In this document: positions 9,999 through 19,308 of the stretch, one piece after another
Numbering within the stretch: position 1 is the first letter of the stretch
Layout: each line of letters starts with the position of its first letter
Notes under the pieces: generated by a model
The model's input: the letters and a program-made list of their open reading frames with translations, nothing else
Told to the model about the DNA's origin: nothing
Databases searched by the model: none
Program-made: the position numbers and the translations under genes
Source of the DNA: Didymella arachidicola
Lineage: Eukaryota > Ascomycota > Dothideomycetes > Pleosporales > Didymellaceae
Length of the DNA: 64,000 nt
NCBI GenBank assembly: GCA_016630955.3
Contig: CM049988.1
Location: 992,001 to 1,056,000, forward strand
Direction: 5' to 3'

Positions 9999-12900
9999 CT
10001 AGTTCTTACCACCCCTCCTCCTAGGGTTGGCTTGTCCGCGCTTCTTGGTAGGCGTCTTCTGCGCATCGCCCTCAATATACTTGAGGAGCTCGTCGATGCT
10101 GCGCTGGTCAACGCCGCCGGTACCGCGGCGGGTCTGAGGGCCACCGACGGTGTTGGCGTGCTCGCTGACTGTGGGTGTGGCAGCAGCAGGGCGGAGAGGG
10201 TTCCTGCCGGTGAGCTGGACGCGACGGATGCGACCGGCAGCAATATCATTGAGCTGCTTCTGCTGGCTAACGGCGCTCTGGGTAAGCTGCTCCAGCCAGC
10301 TTTCAGCCTCCTTGGTGTTGCGGTCTTCGGCACCGAGCACCTCCTTGAAGATGTTGTACGACTCGCGCATGCGGTTGACGGCACCGCGCATGTCCTTGTC
10401 GAGGGCCAGCGACTGAGCAGTCTGGAAGAGCAGAGTAGCGGTGTTGATCGAGTTCTTGCCAGACACCTCCTCGCAGATCTTGAGAGAGGCCTCGAACCAG
10501 ATGCGGGACTCGTGGTACTGCTTTATCGCCTGCAGCATTACAGCAGCGTTGTTGAGCGTGGTGATCGAATCGGGGTGGTCGGCACCGTAGATGATCTTCC
10601 ACAGCTCGAGCGCGTGGCGGACGTAGACGAGAGCGCCCTTGGTGTTGCCCGCAGCGTGCTCGAAAAGACCGAGGTTCAGGTAGGCAAGAACGGTGTCAGC
10701 GTGGTCAACACCAAGAGTGCGCTCGGAGACGATGACGGCCTTGTGGGCCAGCTCAAGAGCTGACGCCTTGTCCTCCAGGTTGAACAGCAGGTTCGACAGA
10801 GTGTGGTAAGCGCGAGCGACCTCGGGGTGCAGGACACCGTATATCTGTTCGTGCAGCTGCAGAGACTCGAGGAGCAGCTCCTGGCCAAGCTCCTTCTGGT
10901 CCTGAGCGACGGACATGCGGCCAGCTTCGAGGGCCTCCTCAGCCAACAAGCTCTTAGGCGAAGCCTCCTTGATAACGGGGACGATGTTCAGGACATCGTC
11001 GGCGTGGAAGGTCTGCGCAGTGCGGGTAGGAGCTGGGCTTTCGGTGCGGGGTGGCGACGCCTGCTTGCTCTTGTTCTTCTTCTTGCCCGAAGTCGAGTTG
11101 CCGTTGGTCTGAGGAGCAGGTGTAGACTTGGTAGCAGGGACGCTTTCAAGAGCCTCCTTGGTGAAAGCATACTTCTTGCTCTCAAGCTGGAGACCAAGCT
11201 TGAGCGAGACCTCACGGAAAAGCTGCAGCTCTTTGCCAGTCTCGACCCAGTTGCCACCGAGGGCGTTGAGGTTGTAGCGGTAGCGGAGAGCCACCTGAGC
11301 GACCACCTCCTTCTTCAAGCTCTCGGGCGTGAGCTGCTCGAAGCTGAAGTCAGCCTCGGGATAGATGGCCTTGAGGCTGCTGTCGGACTCAGCGACAGGC
11401 TTGGGGTTGGCCTCGGCGCCGAGCAAGCAGTTGAGCAGGTGTGCAACACATGCCGAGGCGAAGGGAGCCGGGATGTTGCGAAGCTTGGAGTTGGCGAAGT
11501 GCTTGAAACCACGAGCGATCATCTCCTGGACAACGAGGCGCTTCAAGGCCTGGAGACGAGGATCGGGCTTGTCAGCAAGATCGGCAATCTTTCCAAGGTA
11601 GCGGATGTTGACACCACGCTTGTGGAGAAGAGCGCTGAGAGACTGGCCGTCCATGGGGAAGCCAACCTCGCCGTCCTTGAGCTCTTGGATAAGACGGGGC
11701 AGGACCTCAGACTGCAGGTGCTCGCAAGCAGCGCGGACCTCAGCCTCGTCCTTGGCCCACTCGGCCTTGTCTTCCTCAGACTGAGGGTTCTGGCCTGAGA
11801 AAACGTCAGGGTTGAGAGCGAAGCTGAAGCCGGAAATATCGACGCGATCCTGCTCTTCTGCCTTCTTCTCGGCCTCGCCGTCAGCCTTCTTCTCGGTCTT
11901 TGCGACCTTCTTGTCGGCCTTCTTCTTTTCGGTCTTCTCATCCTCCTCGTCCTCAGAAGACTCCTCCTCAGACGAAGACTCCTCTTCCGAAGATTCCTCC
12001 TCGGAAGACGACTCGTCCTCCTCAGCCTTCTTCGCTGCTGGTGTCTCTTCCTTCTTGGCGCCCTTCTTCTTCTCCAGTTCGTTCTTGACGTACTCGCGGA
12101 GCTTCAGGCGGCCGTAAGACTCGACGAGCTCGGGGCGGAGGGTGGCCATGCGGTGGGGGTAGTCCTTCTCCGACGACTTTGTCTCACCCTCCTTGGCCGG
12201 CTCGCTCCAGTGGGCCTCGATCCAGGCAACGTCGAGAGGAGTCAGACGGTAAAGGTCGAGAGCGTAGCGGCGGCCGTCGGTGCCGATGAGACCCTTGGTC
12301 TCAACACTGCCCTCCAGCTCGTGCCTGACATTGTCCTTGTCCCATACGGGGTGCTTCTTGACGCGCAGGGCCTTGGACAGCTGCTCGAACAGGGGGACGA
12401 AGGACTTGTCGTCGGCGACGATCTCCTTGCCCTCAACCGCACCATAGTCGATCTGGTGCTCTCCAGGATCGCGCTGCTTGAAGATACCAGGAACGATGCT
12501 CTGTCCAACAATACGCTTTCCGAGGTAGTCGACCACGACGGTTCCCGAGGTGAACAAGTTGGGAATGTCCAGGTTGTTGACAGCACGGACACCAAAGACG
12601 TCCTTGCCCACGGCTACGCGAGCAGCCTCGTCACCACCCTCGTTGCCGAAAGTACCGACACCGTCCGCGCCGAAGGAGTAGAAGATGTTGTTGTAGACAA
12701 AGATCTGGGCGTCTTTGGCTTCAGTAGGGTTCAGGGGCGCGATCTCGCCGCGGGCGACAAGCATGGCACCGCGAGTGGCCGCGTCGTTGTAGTCGGCGAA
12801 GAGCTTCGATGTGAGGCGCTCGCGGAAGACGCGGTCGTGGACGGCCTCCTTGGGCATCTCACGTGTCGACTGGAACTCCTCATTCCAGTCGCGCAGCGTC

Positions 12901-13910
12901 TCCGTGTTCTCAACGCCTGAGATCAGATAGCTCTCCTGTGTCCGCGCCAGGTCGGGCTGGTGTGTGGTGAGGGCGGAGGTCGGGGCGGGGACCAGCCATG
13001 GGTTCGCGGGGATGGCGTTGGACAGCTGGAAGATGGTGAGCAGCTCCTTCTTGGCGTTGTGGTCGAGCAGCTGCTGGAAGGCCTCCTTGAACGAGGGCGA
13101 GATGGCCTCGAGCAGGGCCAGCAGCGAGTGGGCGTGGCGGGCCTTGGGGCCGTCGCGGGGCGCGGGGTCGAAGCTGGCATTGGACGACTTGTTGACGTAG
13201 AAGCCCGAGACGTGCGAGGTGATGTGGTGCTGCTCGTTCTCGTTGGTGCTGACGACAAGGTACAGGAGGTGGCCCTTGGAGCGCAGGTGGTAGGGCGGCG
13301 GATTCCAGGGCGACACGGCGATGCTCTTGATGGTCTTGGGCGCGGGCTCCTGCGCGGGCGGCAGCAGCTTGTGCACGGCGCCGGCGGCTGTGAAGTCGTA
13401 GTCGGCCAGCGGCGAGGGCTCGACGCCGTCCTCCTTGGGCTTGGCGGGAGAAGAGGTGGCAACGTCGGCGCCCACCGTGTCGTGCAGCGACAGCCCCGCC
13501 AGGATGCCGTGCAGCGCGTCGGTGCGGTCGCCGGCAGCGCCGATCAGCTCGCGCACGCGGATGACGTGTAACCGGGCCTCCTTCTCCGTGTATGCGTCCT
13601 CGACCAGCACCAGCTCGGAGCCCTCCTTCAGGCCCTTGACCTCGCTCAGCTCGACGTAGTCGTTGATGCGCTGGCCCGCGTGCTCGAGGTGGAAGCAGCT
13701 GTACTGGAACGTGTGCGGCATCTCGATGATGCTCTGGCGCAGGTCCTGCACCTGCTCGGCCGTGCTGATGGTCATGGCCGTCTCGAAGGGTTCATGCGGC
13801 AGCTTGACCGTGATCTGGAAGATGCCGTTGGCCGCCTCTTCCTCAGCCTGGGGGACATCGCCGTTGGTGTCGACGACCGCGACGGGCTCTGCGGTGTTGC
13901 TGTCAGCCAT
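9999..13910 (-). CDS. clu1: Clustered mitochondria protein Clu1/Tif31 (eIF3-associated)
   Basis: An intronless gene for 1303 residues, close to the usual fungal length of about 1250-1300. In order: an N-terminal ubiquitin-like CLU_N region (about 35-115, with FQYSCFHLEHAGQRINDYVE), a GSKIP-like segment near 185-225, the central CLU domain (about 330-590), an extremely acidic/lysine-rich linker of Ser-Glu and Lys-Glu runs (about 610-710), an eIF3 p135-like region, and tetratricopeptide repeats near 1010-1190. The C-terminus is basic and Gly-rich. Known members are cytosolic, bind mRNAs for mitochondrial proteins and are needed for even mitochondrial distribution; yeast Tif31 co-purifies with eIF3. 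Overlapping long frames on the plus strand (for example 10803-11798) are codon-bias shadows. Confidence 0.97.
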   Translation of the reverse strand: MADSNTAEPVAVVDTNGDVPQAEEEAANGIFQITVKLPHEPFETAMTISTAEQVQDLRQSIIEMPHTFQYSCFHLEHAGQRINDYVELSEVKGLKEGSELVLVEDAYTEKEARLHVIRVRELIGAAGDRTDALHGILAGLSLHDTVGADVATSSPAKPKEDGVEPSPLADYDFTAAGAVHKLLPPAQEPAPKTIKSIAVSPWNPPPYHLRSKGHLLYLVVSTNENEQHHITSHVSGFYVNKSSNASFDPAPRDGPKARHAHSLLALLEAISPSFKEAFQQLLDHNAKKELLTIFQLSNAIPANPWLVPAPTSALTTHQPDLARTQESYLISGVENTETLRDWNEEFQSTREMPKEAVHDRVFRERLTSKLFADYNDAATRGAMLVARGEIAPLNPTEAKDAQIFVYNNIFYSFGADGVGTFGNEGGDEAARVAVGKDVFGVRAVNNLDIPNLFTSGTVVVDYLGKRIVGQSIVPGIFKQRDPGEHQIDYGAVEGKEIVADDKSFVPLFEQLSKALRVKKHPVWDKDNVRHELEGSVETKGLIGTDGRRYALDLYRLTPLDVAWIEAHWSEPAKEGETKSSEKDYPHRMATLRPELVESYGRLKLREYVKNELEKKKGAKKEETPAAKKAEEDESSSEEESSEEESSSEEESSEDEEDEKTEKKKADKKVAKTEKKADGEAEKKAEEQDRVDISGFSFALNPDVFSGQNPQSEEDKAEWAKDEAEVRAACEHLQSEVLPRLIQELKDGEVGFPMDGQSLSALLHKRGVNIRYLGKIADLADKPDPRLQALKRLVVQEMIARGFKHFANSKLRNIPAPFASACVAHLLNCLLGAEANPKPVAESDSSLKAIYPEADFSFEQLTPESLKKEVVAQVALRYRYNLNALGGNWVETGKELQLFREVSLKLGLQLESKKYAFTKEALESVPATKSTPAPQTNGNSTSGKKKNKSKQASPPRTESPAPTRTAQTFHADDVLNIVPVIKEASPKSLLAEEALEAGRMSVAQDQKELGQELLLESLQLHEQIYGVLHPEVARAYHTLSNLLFNLEDKASALELAHKAVIVSERTLGVDHADTVLAYLNLGLFEHAAGNTKGALVYVRHALELWKIIYGADHPDSITTLNNAAVMLQAIKQYHESRIWFEASLKICEEVSGKNSINTATLLFQTAQSLALDKDMRGAVNRMRESYNIFKEVLGAEDRNTKEAESWLEQLTQSAVSQQKQLNDIAAGRIRRVQLTGRNPLRPAAATPTVSEHANTVGGPQTRRGTGGVDQRSIDELLKYIEGDAQKTPTKKRGQANPRRRGGKN

Positions 13911-14709
13911 TGATGTTCTCTCTCTCTCTCTCCCTCTTTCTCTCTCTATTGAAATTGAACCAATCGGCGTAGATCAATTCTGTCGTCGTCGTGCTGATAT
14001 CGCGTGGGGCAGCTCACCAGGCTTGGTAGCGTCAGACATATTGCAACGCAGTGGAAAACCCCAGCAATTACTCGCACACAGCAACTACGGGCACAAGGAA
14101 CGTCGAGAAGGCGCGATAGAGATGTCAAGATAATGTACAGGAGGAGCACATCAAAGTGCAAAGTGCAGTGACGCCCTCGAGGGATGGAATGCGTGAATTG
14201 GGTGGGTTGGATGTCGTCGAGCTGTCACTCGCACACGAAAAAGTTCAGTTGGCCTCTGCTCCGAAAGTTCGACAATTCGCTTTTCTCCGGTCCACCCCGA
14301 CCGCGAACCGAGCCTCGCGACTCCAGGGCTGAGACCGGGGCCGTGCCGAGTAACCGCCCCATCAGCCTGCCTGCATAACGTGCCCCAGCTGCATGCAATT
14401 GCGTCCAGTCGCTGTCGTAGCATCTGCTGCTGACCTCTGCCCTTCCACGACAGCGAGCGTGCTCCTTCACGATGCACTCAGATGCGTTCAGAGGACTCAG
14501 ACGCCGTGCTAGTACTCCCGTCTTGGCCCGCACTGGCCTGTTTTGATGATTTGAGGACACTGCACGCGTCGCCATGTCCACACTGCTCCTCAAGCATCGT
14601 CACTGAGCCCTTGCCCTGGGTGCTTTGTTTTTCATTTCATTTTCCTTCTTTCCTAATCCATTGCGTGTACACGTGACAAGACGGTGGTCGCACGCAGTCT
14701 AGACGCGCA
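13911..14709. promoter_or_regulatory. bidirectional promoter between clu1 and a mitochondrial ATPase gene
   Basis: About 800 bases separate two divergent genes that both act on mitochondria. The region holds the GA tract near clu1 and a pyrimidine-rich stretch (TTTTCATTTCATTTTCC, about 14628-14648) some 60 bases before the ATPase start, typical of fungal core promoters. No gene was seen inside. Confidence 0.5.
13918..13947. repeat. CT/GA-rich microsatellite directly upstream of the clu1 start
   Basis: A nearly pure TC tract (two TC runs separated by CCCTCTT) lies 8-37 bases upstream of the clu1 ATG. It is read as GA repeats in the transcript or promoter. Purine tracts of this kind are frequent near fungal housekeeping promoters; a role here is inference. 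Confidence 0.85.
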
Positions 14710-16530
14710 ATGCTAGTACTGCGACCCGTATTGAGGAGCGTCTTGCGCAGGTCATCCGGGGTCATTGCGCGGTCCCAGATCGCCAGAAAGCAGTCGCCCG
14801 CCAATGCCGCCTCGCACAGGTTCCAGCAGGCTGGCTGTGTGGGGATCCAGCACGAGCGCTTCCTGACTGGCCAGTCGGGGCCGCCATCGCCGGGCAATGA
14901 TGCTCCCAATCCTGTCGACGATGCCACGGAGAGCCAAGAGGAGGATGAAAGAGAAGCTCGAAAGGAGAAGTGGAAGGGCACAGCCTTCAAGATGTTCGAG
15001 GCTGCTGCCACCACGGGAGCCAGCATCTTCATCCTAGCTTGTGTTGGCTTCACCTACACCCGCTACTATAAATGGAACGTGCTTGAGAAGATGGAGAACG
15101 CTTTCCGCGAAGGCGATCCAGTGCTCGAGCTCGCTGCCAATGGCAAAGAGATTCCGCAAGATCCGTCCAAACGTGAGGTCGAGAGCCAACACGACAACTA
15201 CGACCGTTGGATCCCACGTGAGGAGCAGGACCAGATCAACAAGATCATCAGTGGTGAGACCAAAGGACGCTACCATCTTCTGCTTGGCGAGAAAGGCACT
15301 GGCAAGAGCTCCATGCTCATCGACGCCATGTCCAAGGTCAACGGTGAAGGCTGCTCCATGATGGAGGCACATGCAGACATGGAAGTCTTCCGTGTGCGTC
15401 TCGGACGCTGCCTCGACTTCGAATATCACGAAGACAACATCGGTTCACTGTTCTCCATTCGCGGTCCTCGTGACGCCGGCGCCATCCTCGACATCGAACG
15501 CGCCTTCAACAAGCTGGAAAAGGTCGCTCTGCGCCGCCGCGCAAAGAAAAATAAGCCTCTTATTCTGATCATCAATCAAGCCCACCTGATCCGCGACGAC
15601 GAGGACGGCCGCGACCTCCTCGAACTCATCCAGCAACGCGCCGAGCAATGGGCCGCCTCGAACCTCGCCACCGTCATCATCAACTCAGACAAGTACTGGG
15701 TCTTCGAGCGGCTCAAGCAGTACGCAACGCGCATGGAAGTGCACCAGATCAAGGACCTGACCAAAGACCGCGCTATGCAAGCGCTCCGCAACTACCGCAT
15801 GAAGTACTGGAGCGAGCGCACACCCAACAGCGTGCTCGAGGAGGTATACGACAAGATAGGTGGCCGTCTGACCTTCCTCAACCGCGTGGCCAAGTCCGAG
15901 GACATGCTGGCCAAGTGCGACCACATCTGTCAGATGGAGAAGATCTGGTTCCTGAACAACTGCGCCATCTTGGGCGAGGAGATGGACGACGACGTCATGG
16001 ATCAGCAGAAGTACGCTGTGAGTCTGCGACCACCTCATCCACCCTCAATCTTATTCTCTTGGCAACGCTGACACACACAGTCCACAGCCATGGTCCTAGC
16101 CAACGCGCTCTACCACCGCTACAACGAAATGGAGACCACCTTCTCCCCCGAGCACGGCCACATCCTCCCCGAATTCCCCCTCCACAGAGCGCGCTTCATC
16201 ATGACGCGCTCGGACTTTATCCGCCGCCACCACGAGCTCAGCATCTTCGCCATTGACAGCAACGCCATGGTGCGCGCCGACAGCGTGCCCATGCAGCGCG
16301 CCTTCAATGAGATCTGCTCCGAGCCGGGCTTTGAGAAGTTTCTGGAAGCGACCCTGGATAGGATTGGCGATATCGAGTCTCTCGGACGCACGAAGGAGTT
16401 GACGTTTAAGGATCTGTGGGAGGGAGGGAAGTATAGGCTTACCACGAGGAATAGGGAGGGCAAGGAGACGGGAAGCGTGGAGATGGAGACGCTTGAGAAG
16501 CCTGAGAAGGAGGACGAGGATGGTGATTGA
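14710..16530 (+). CDS. Mitochondrial inner-membrane P-loop (AAA-like) ATPase
   Basis: Two exons, 14710-16017 and 16081-16530 (intron 63 nt, GTGAGT donor, CAG acceptor), encode 585 residues. An Arg/Ser/Ala-rich N-terminus without acidic residues for about 48 positions looks like a mitochondrial presequence. A single transmembrane segment (about 98-117) follows. A nucleotide-binding domain has Walker A GEKGTGKSS at 193-201. The expected Walker B strand reads PLILIINQAHL (283-293), with Asn-Gln where Asp-Glu is usual. The C-terminus is acidic. The architecture suggests a membrane-anchored matrix or intermembrane-space ATPase; I cannot assign a characterised orthologue. It is divergent to clu1. 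Confidence 0.85.
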
Positions 16531-16930
16531 GGCGGTTCATGGGAATGGAGGCGATTGAGGATGGGAATGGGGAGAGTTGTACGATAGGTGGACGACTGAC
16601 ATGACTGCGCTGGCTTGTGGGTATGGCTGCGTGTCTGGTCCACGGAATTTTCTTTTGTGTCTGAACTGGTGCTGGTTAGACGGTGGGTATACCCGTCTTG
16701 AACACCCTTTCCATGGTCATCCTGGCTTATGTATAATTCACTTGTGTAAGATTACAGATAAGCGCGGTTTATTCTTCATGCATAACACCATGTTTATATT
16801 GGGGTATACTGCTAACAATACCTCAGAAACAATCACCATCCTTGGAAATACTCAAACCAACAAACCAACAAACCCTCAACATACCTCACTCTACACGCAC
16901 CTACACCCGCGCCCCCGCCTTAGGAACCGC
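16531..16930. other. intergenic between convergent genes
   Basis: A 400-base 3'-to-3' spacer. No gene or repeat was identified. Confidence 0.5.
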
Positions 16931-17743
16931 CTATGTCGGCGTCGGCATCTCCCCCACCCCATCCACCTGCCCGCCCGTCTCAAGACCCTCCGCCGGTTTC
17001 TCAGCAACCCCCTCCTCCCTCGCATGCTTACCCAAGGGCCCAAACTCGTCAATACGCGCGAGCGCCCACCACATAACCCCCGTACTCACCCCCGTACAAA
17101 CCACCCCCGCCCAAAGCAACACCACACTAGCAACCGCCCGTCCATTCCTCGCATACCTCAACGGACTCCCCCCATACGCCTCCACTGCCCTCCCCGCACC
17201 CGCTTTATCCGTGCCCGTCACCCACGCGCTCTTCGCAGCCACAATGTACGTATACGCCAGCGCGCACGACAGCGTAAACACGCACGACAGCACCGAGCAC
17301 GCGCGCCATGCGGTTTTCACGGCGCGGGATTCGTGACGCGCGGGCCAGATGAGGTCGAAGAAGAAGGCTGCGCCGAAGACGGTGGAGACGTATATCCCGA
17401 CGAAGATGTTGTAGGATGCGATGCCAACAAAATCATTATTGTGGATGGTGGTGCCGGGGGAGTGCTGGGCGATGACGGTTTGCTGGTGGGTGTAGTCTGG
17501 GGGGGTTAGTGGGTAGTGGGGACGCGAAGGGGGTTTCGTTTGAAGAGAGGGGGGGGGGGGGGGGGTGCTACCGGATAGAGCGGCGGTGCCGAGGGATTCG
17601 GAGACTACGGTGAAGATCATGGCGGCTTGGTAGATGAGGAATTTTGTGCGGCGGAGGTGGTAGGTTTTGTCGGTGAACATGTTTGAGGAGTTGAATTTGG
17701 ACCATTGGATCTCGTGCAGGTCGAGGCCCCAGATTACTGTCAT
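16931..17743 (-). CDS. Small polytopic membrane protein, unknown function
   Basis: Two exons, 17743-17572 and 17496-16931, encode 245 residues. The 75-nt intron has a GTAGCA donor, a CACTAAC branch point and a CAG acceptor. It is a multiple of three without an in-frame stop, so retention would add a Pro-rich insert of 25 residues rather than truncate the protein. About four or five membrane segments are visible: near residue 35, about 80-110, 125-150 and 175-200. The tail is rich in Gly, Glu and Pro and ends GEMPTPT. No catalytic motif was seen and no named family recognised. A 17-base poly-G tract (17549-17565) lies in the intron and could cause assembly errors. Confidence 0.7.
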   Translation of the reverse strand: MTVIWGLDLHEIQWSKFNSSNMFTDKTYHLRRTKFLIYQAAMIFTVVSESLGTAALSGSTPPPPPSLQTKPPSRPHYPLTPPDYTHQQTVIAQHSPGTTIHNNDFVGIASYNIFVGIYVSTVFGAAFFFDLIWPARHESRAVKTAWRACSVLSCVFTLSCALAYTYIVAAKSAWVTGTDKAGAGRAVEAYGGSPLRYARNGRAVASVVLLWAGVVCTGVSTGVMWWALARIDEFGPLGKHAREEGVAEKPAEGLETGGQVDGVGEMPTPT

Positions 17744-19308
17744 GATGGCGGTTGTAGTAATGTGTTGTGCGGAAGAGTGAGTCTTGAGCGGTTGTTTGCT
17801 TGGGCGTTGGATCTATGCGGCTGAAACTAGTGAAAGGTCGACAGACAGTACGCAGAAGCTAACTGATGTACCGAAGGAAGCAGCGCCCAAAGTACCATGA
17901 AAGCAGCAATACCCCAAGATAAAGGAAACAGCAACCACCCCACCCCCACCCCCAACACAAAATACCAGACAACCCTTCCTTCCCAGCACCTCCGTACGCA
18001 TATTCCATCACAACCCCCATCCCCGTCTCCCTAGCAGCATCACCAGAGCAGGACCCCCCGCCGATCCGCCATCTCCCAGTTTAAGGTCTCCTTCGCATAG
18101 AGAAGACGCCCCGTCCCTGCACAAATCAGCCTGGAATAAGCGCTGCCGCAATGCCTCGCCGTGCTGATAAACACAGCTCTCTGCACAGCGCGCAGGAACA
18201 TCTCGAAGAGTAAGCAGATAAGTTGCTACTTACCAAGCGGCGACGTCATAGTTGATATGCGTTAGCCTCGCGCTAAGATCTGCGCTAAGGGGCGTGGCGT
18301 CAATGCTTGGTTGCTTGAGACGGGAGGGTGAGGACGCTGGTGTGCTGTTTTGAAGTGGATTTCTGATTGATTGGGGAGAGGCGGGGGTGAGCTTGTTTTC
18401 TCTTGAGGTGTGAGGATGTAGGGCGACGGAGGTTTGTTATGGGGATGGCGGATCTGCATCGAGTATATTAATGTGCGGATGGCCGTTTTGACTCTGTGTG
18501 CTGTGTGCGAGGAAGAGTTGATGCTGGGGATTAGGCTTTGCGCTGTGGGTGAATCTCGCTTGGTAAGGCGTGATAGGCGATTTGATGGGTTCAGCGGTTG
18601 TCTTTATGTTGAGTGGGTGTGTCTGGTTAAGTTGCATCATGCCATTAGGGGCAACAATCGACACTGTTGGCATTATTCTAGCGACGCGCAAGTGAACTAA
18701 TAGTCGCTATTCTTGGTGGAATCTTGTCACCGCCGGGATGATCACGATGTTGTAGAATAATTCTCAACAGAGTTTGACTGCCTCCCATATTCTCATCAGC
18801 AGGCCAACTTACCACTCAACTCCCGTGCTCCATTCACTTGTATTTTTGTCTAGCGGCTGCTTGAACAGAACCACTTGAACCTTGAGAACATTGGCGTCAA
18901 CATCAGATTGCGCAAAGGTCATACCCAGACAAGAGTCCAGATTTTAGAGCGCGACAATTAAACAAGAGAGTATCGTTCAGAAGGCGGCCCGCAGTGCCGC
19001 TCGACTATTGGACAAAAAGGCGCATGTAGCAATGATAACTGTAAAACTCAGACTGACCATAAGCACAAATTCACGGGGCGCAAAGGTGTCTTCGCCTGTC
19101 AGATCCCTGTAGGTCCAACCTGACGGTAGAAACCCTGTGGATCATGATCTGGAGGGGATGTGTATGATCTGGTGTCTAGTCCCCTTCAATCGAACTGCGG
19201 TTCTATATAGCGGTGTGCAGAGCGTGGCACGGCTGACCTCTCGATAGAGAAGTTGAGATCTCCTGCCGCCACGAAAGGACATAAAACACGGGCATAGCTT
19301 GCCCCATG
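17744..19308. other. 1.6 kb intergenic region
   Basis: Contains the upstream region of the small membrane-protein gene and the 3' flank of the HET gene. Only short unconvincing frames and a C-rich low-complexity stretch (about 17935-17960) were seen. Confidence 0.5.

Noticed and set aside
10803..11798. A 331-codon plus-strand frame opposite clu1
   Set aside because: It lies wholly antisense to a well-conserved coding region with strong GC-ending codon bias, has no start context or family similarity, and is a mirror of the real frame.
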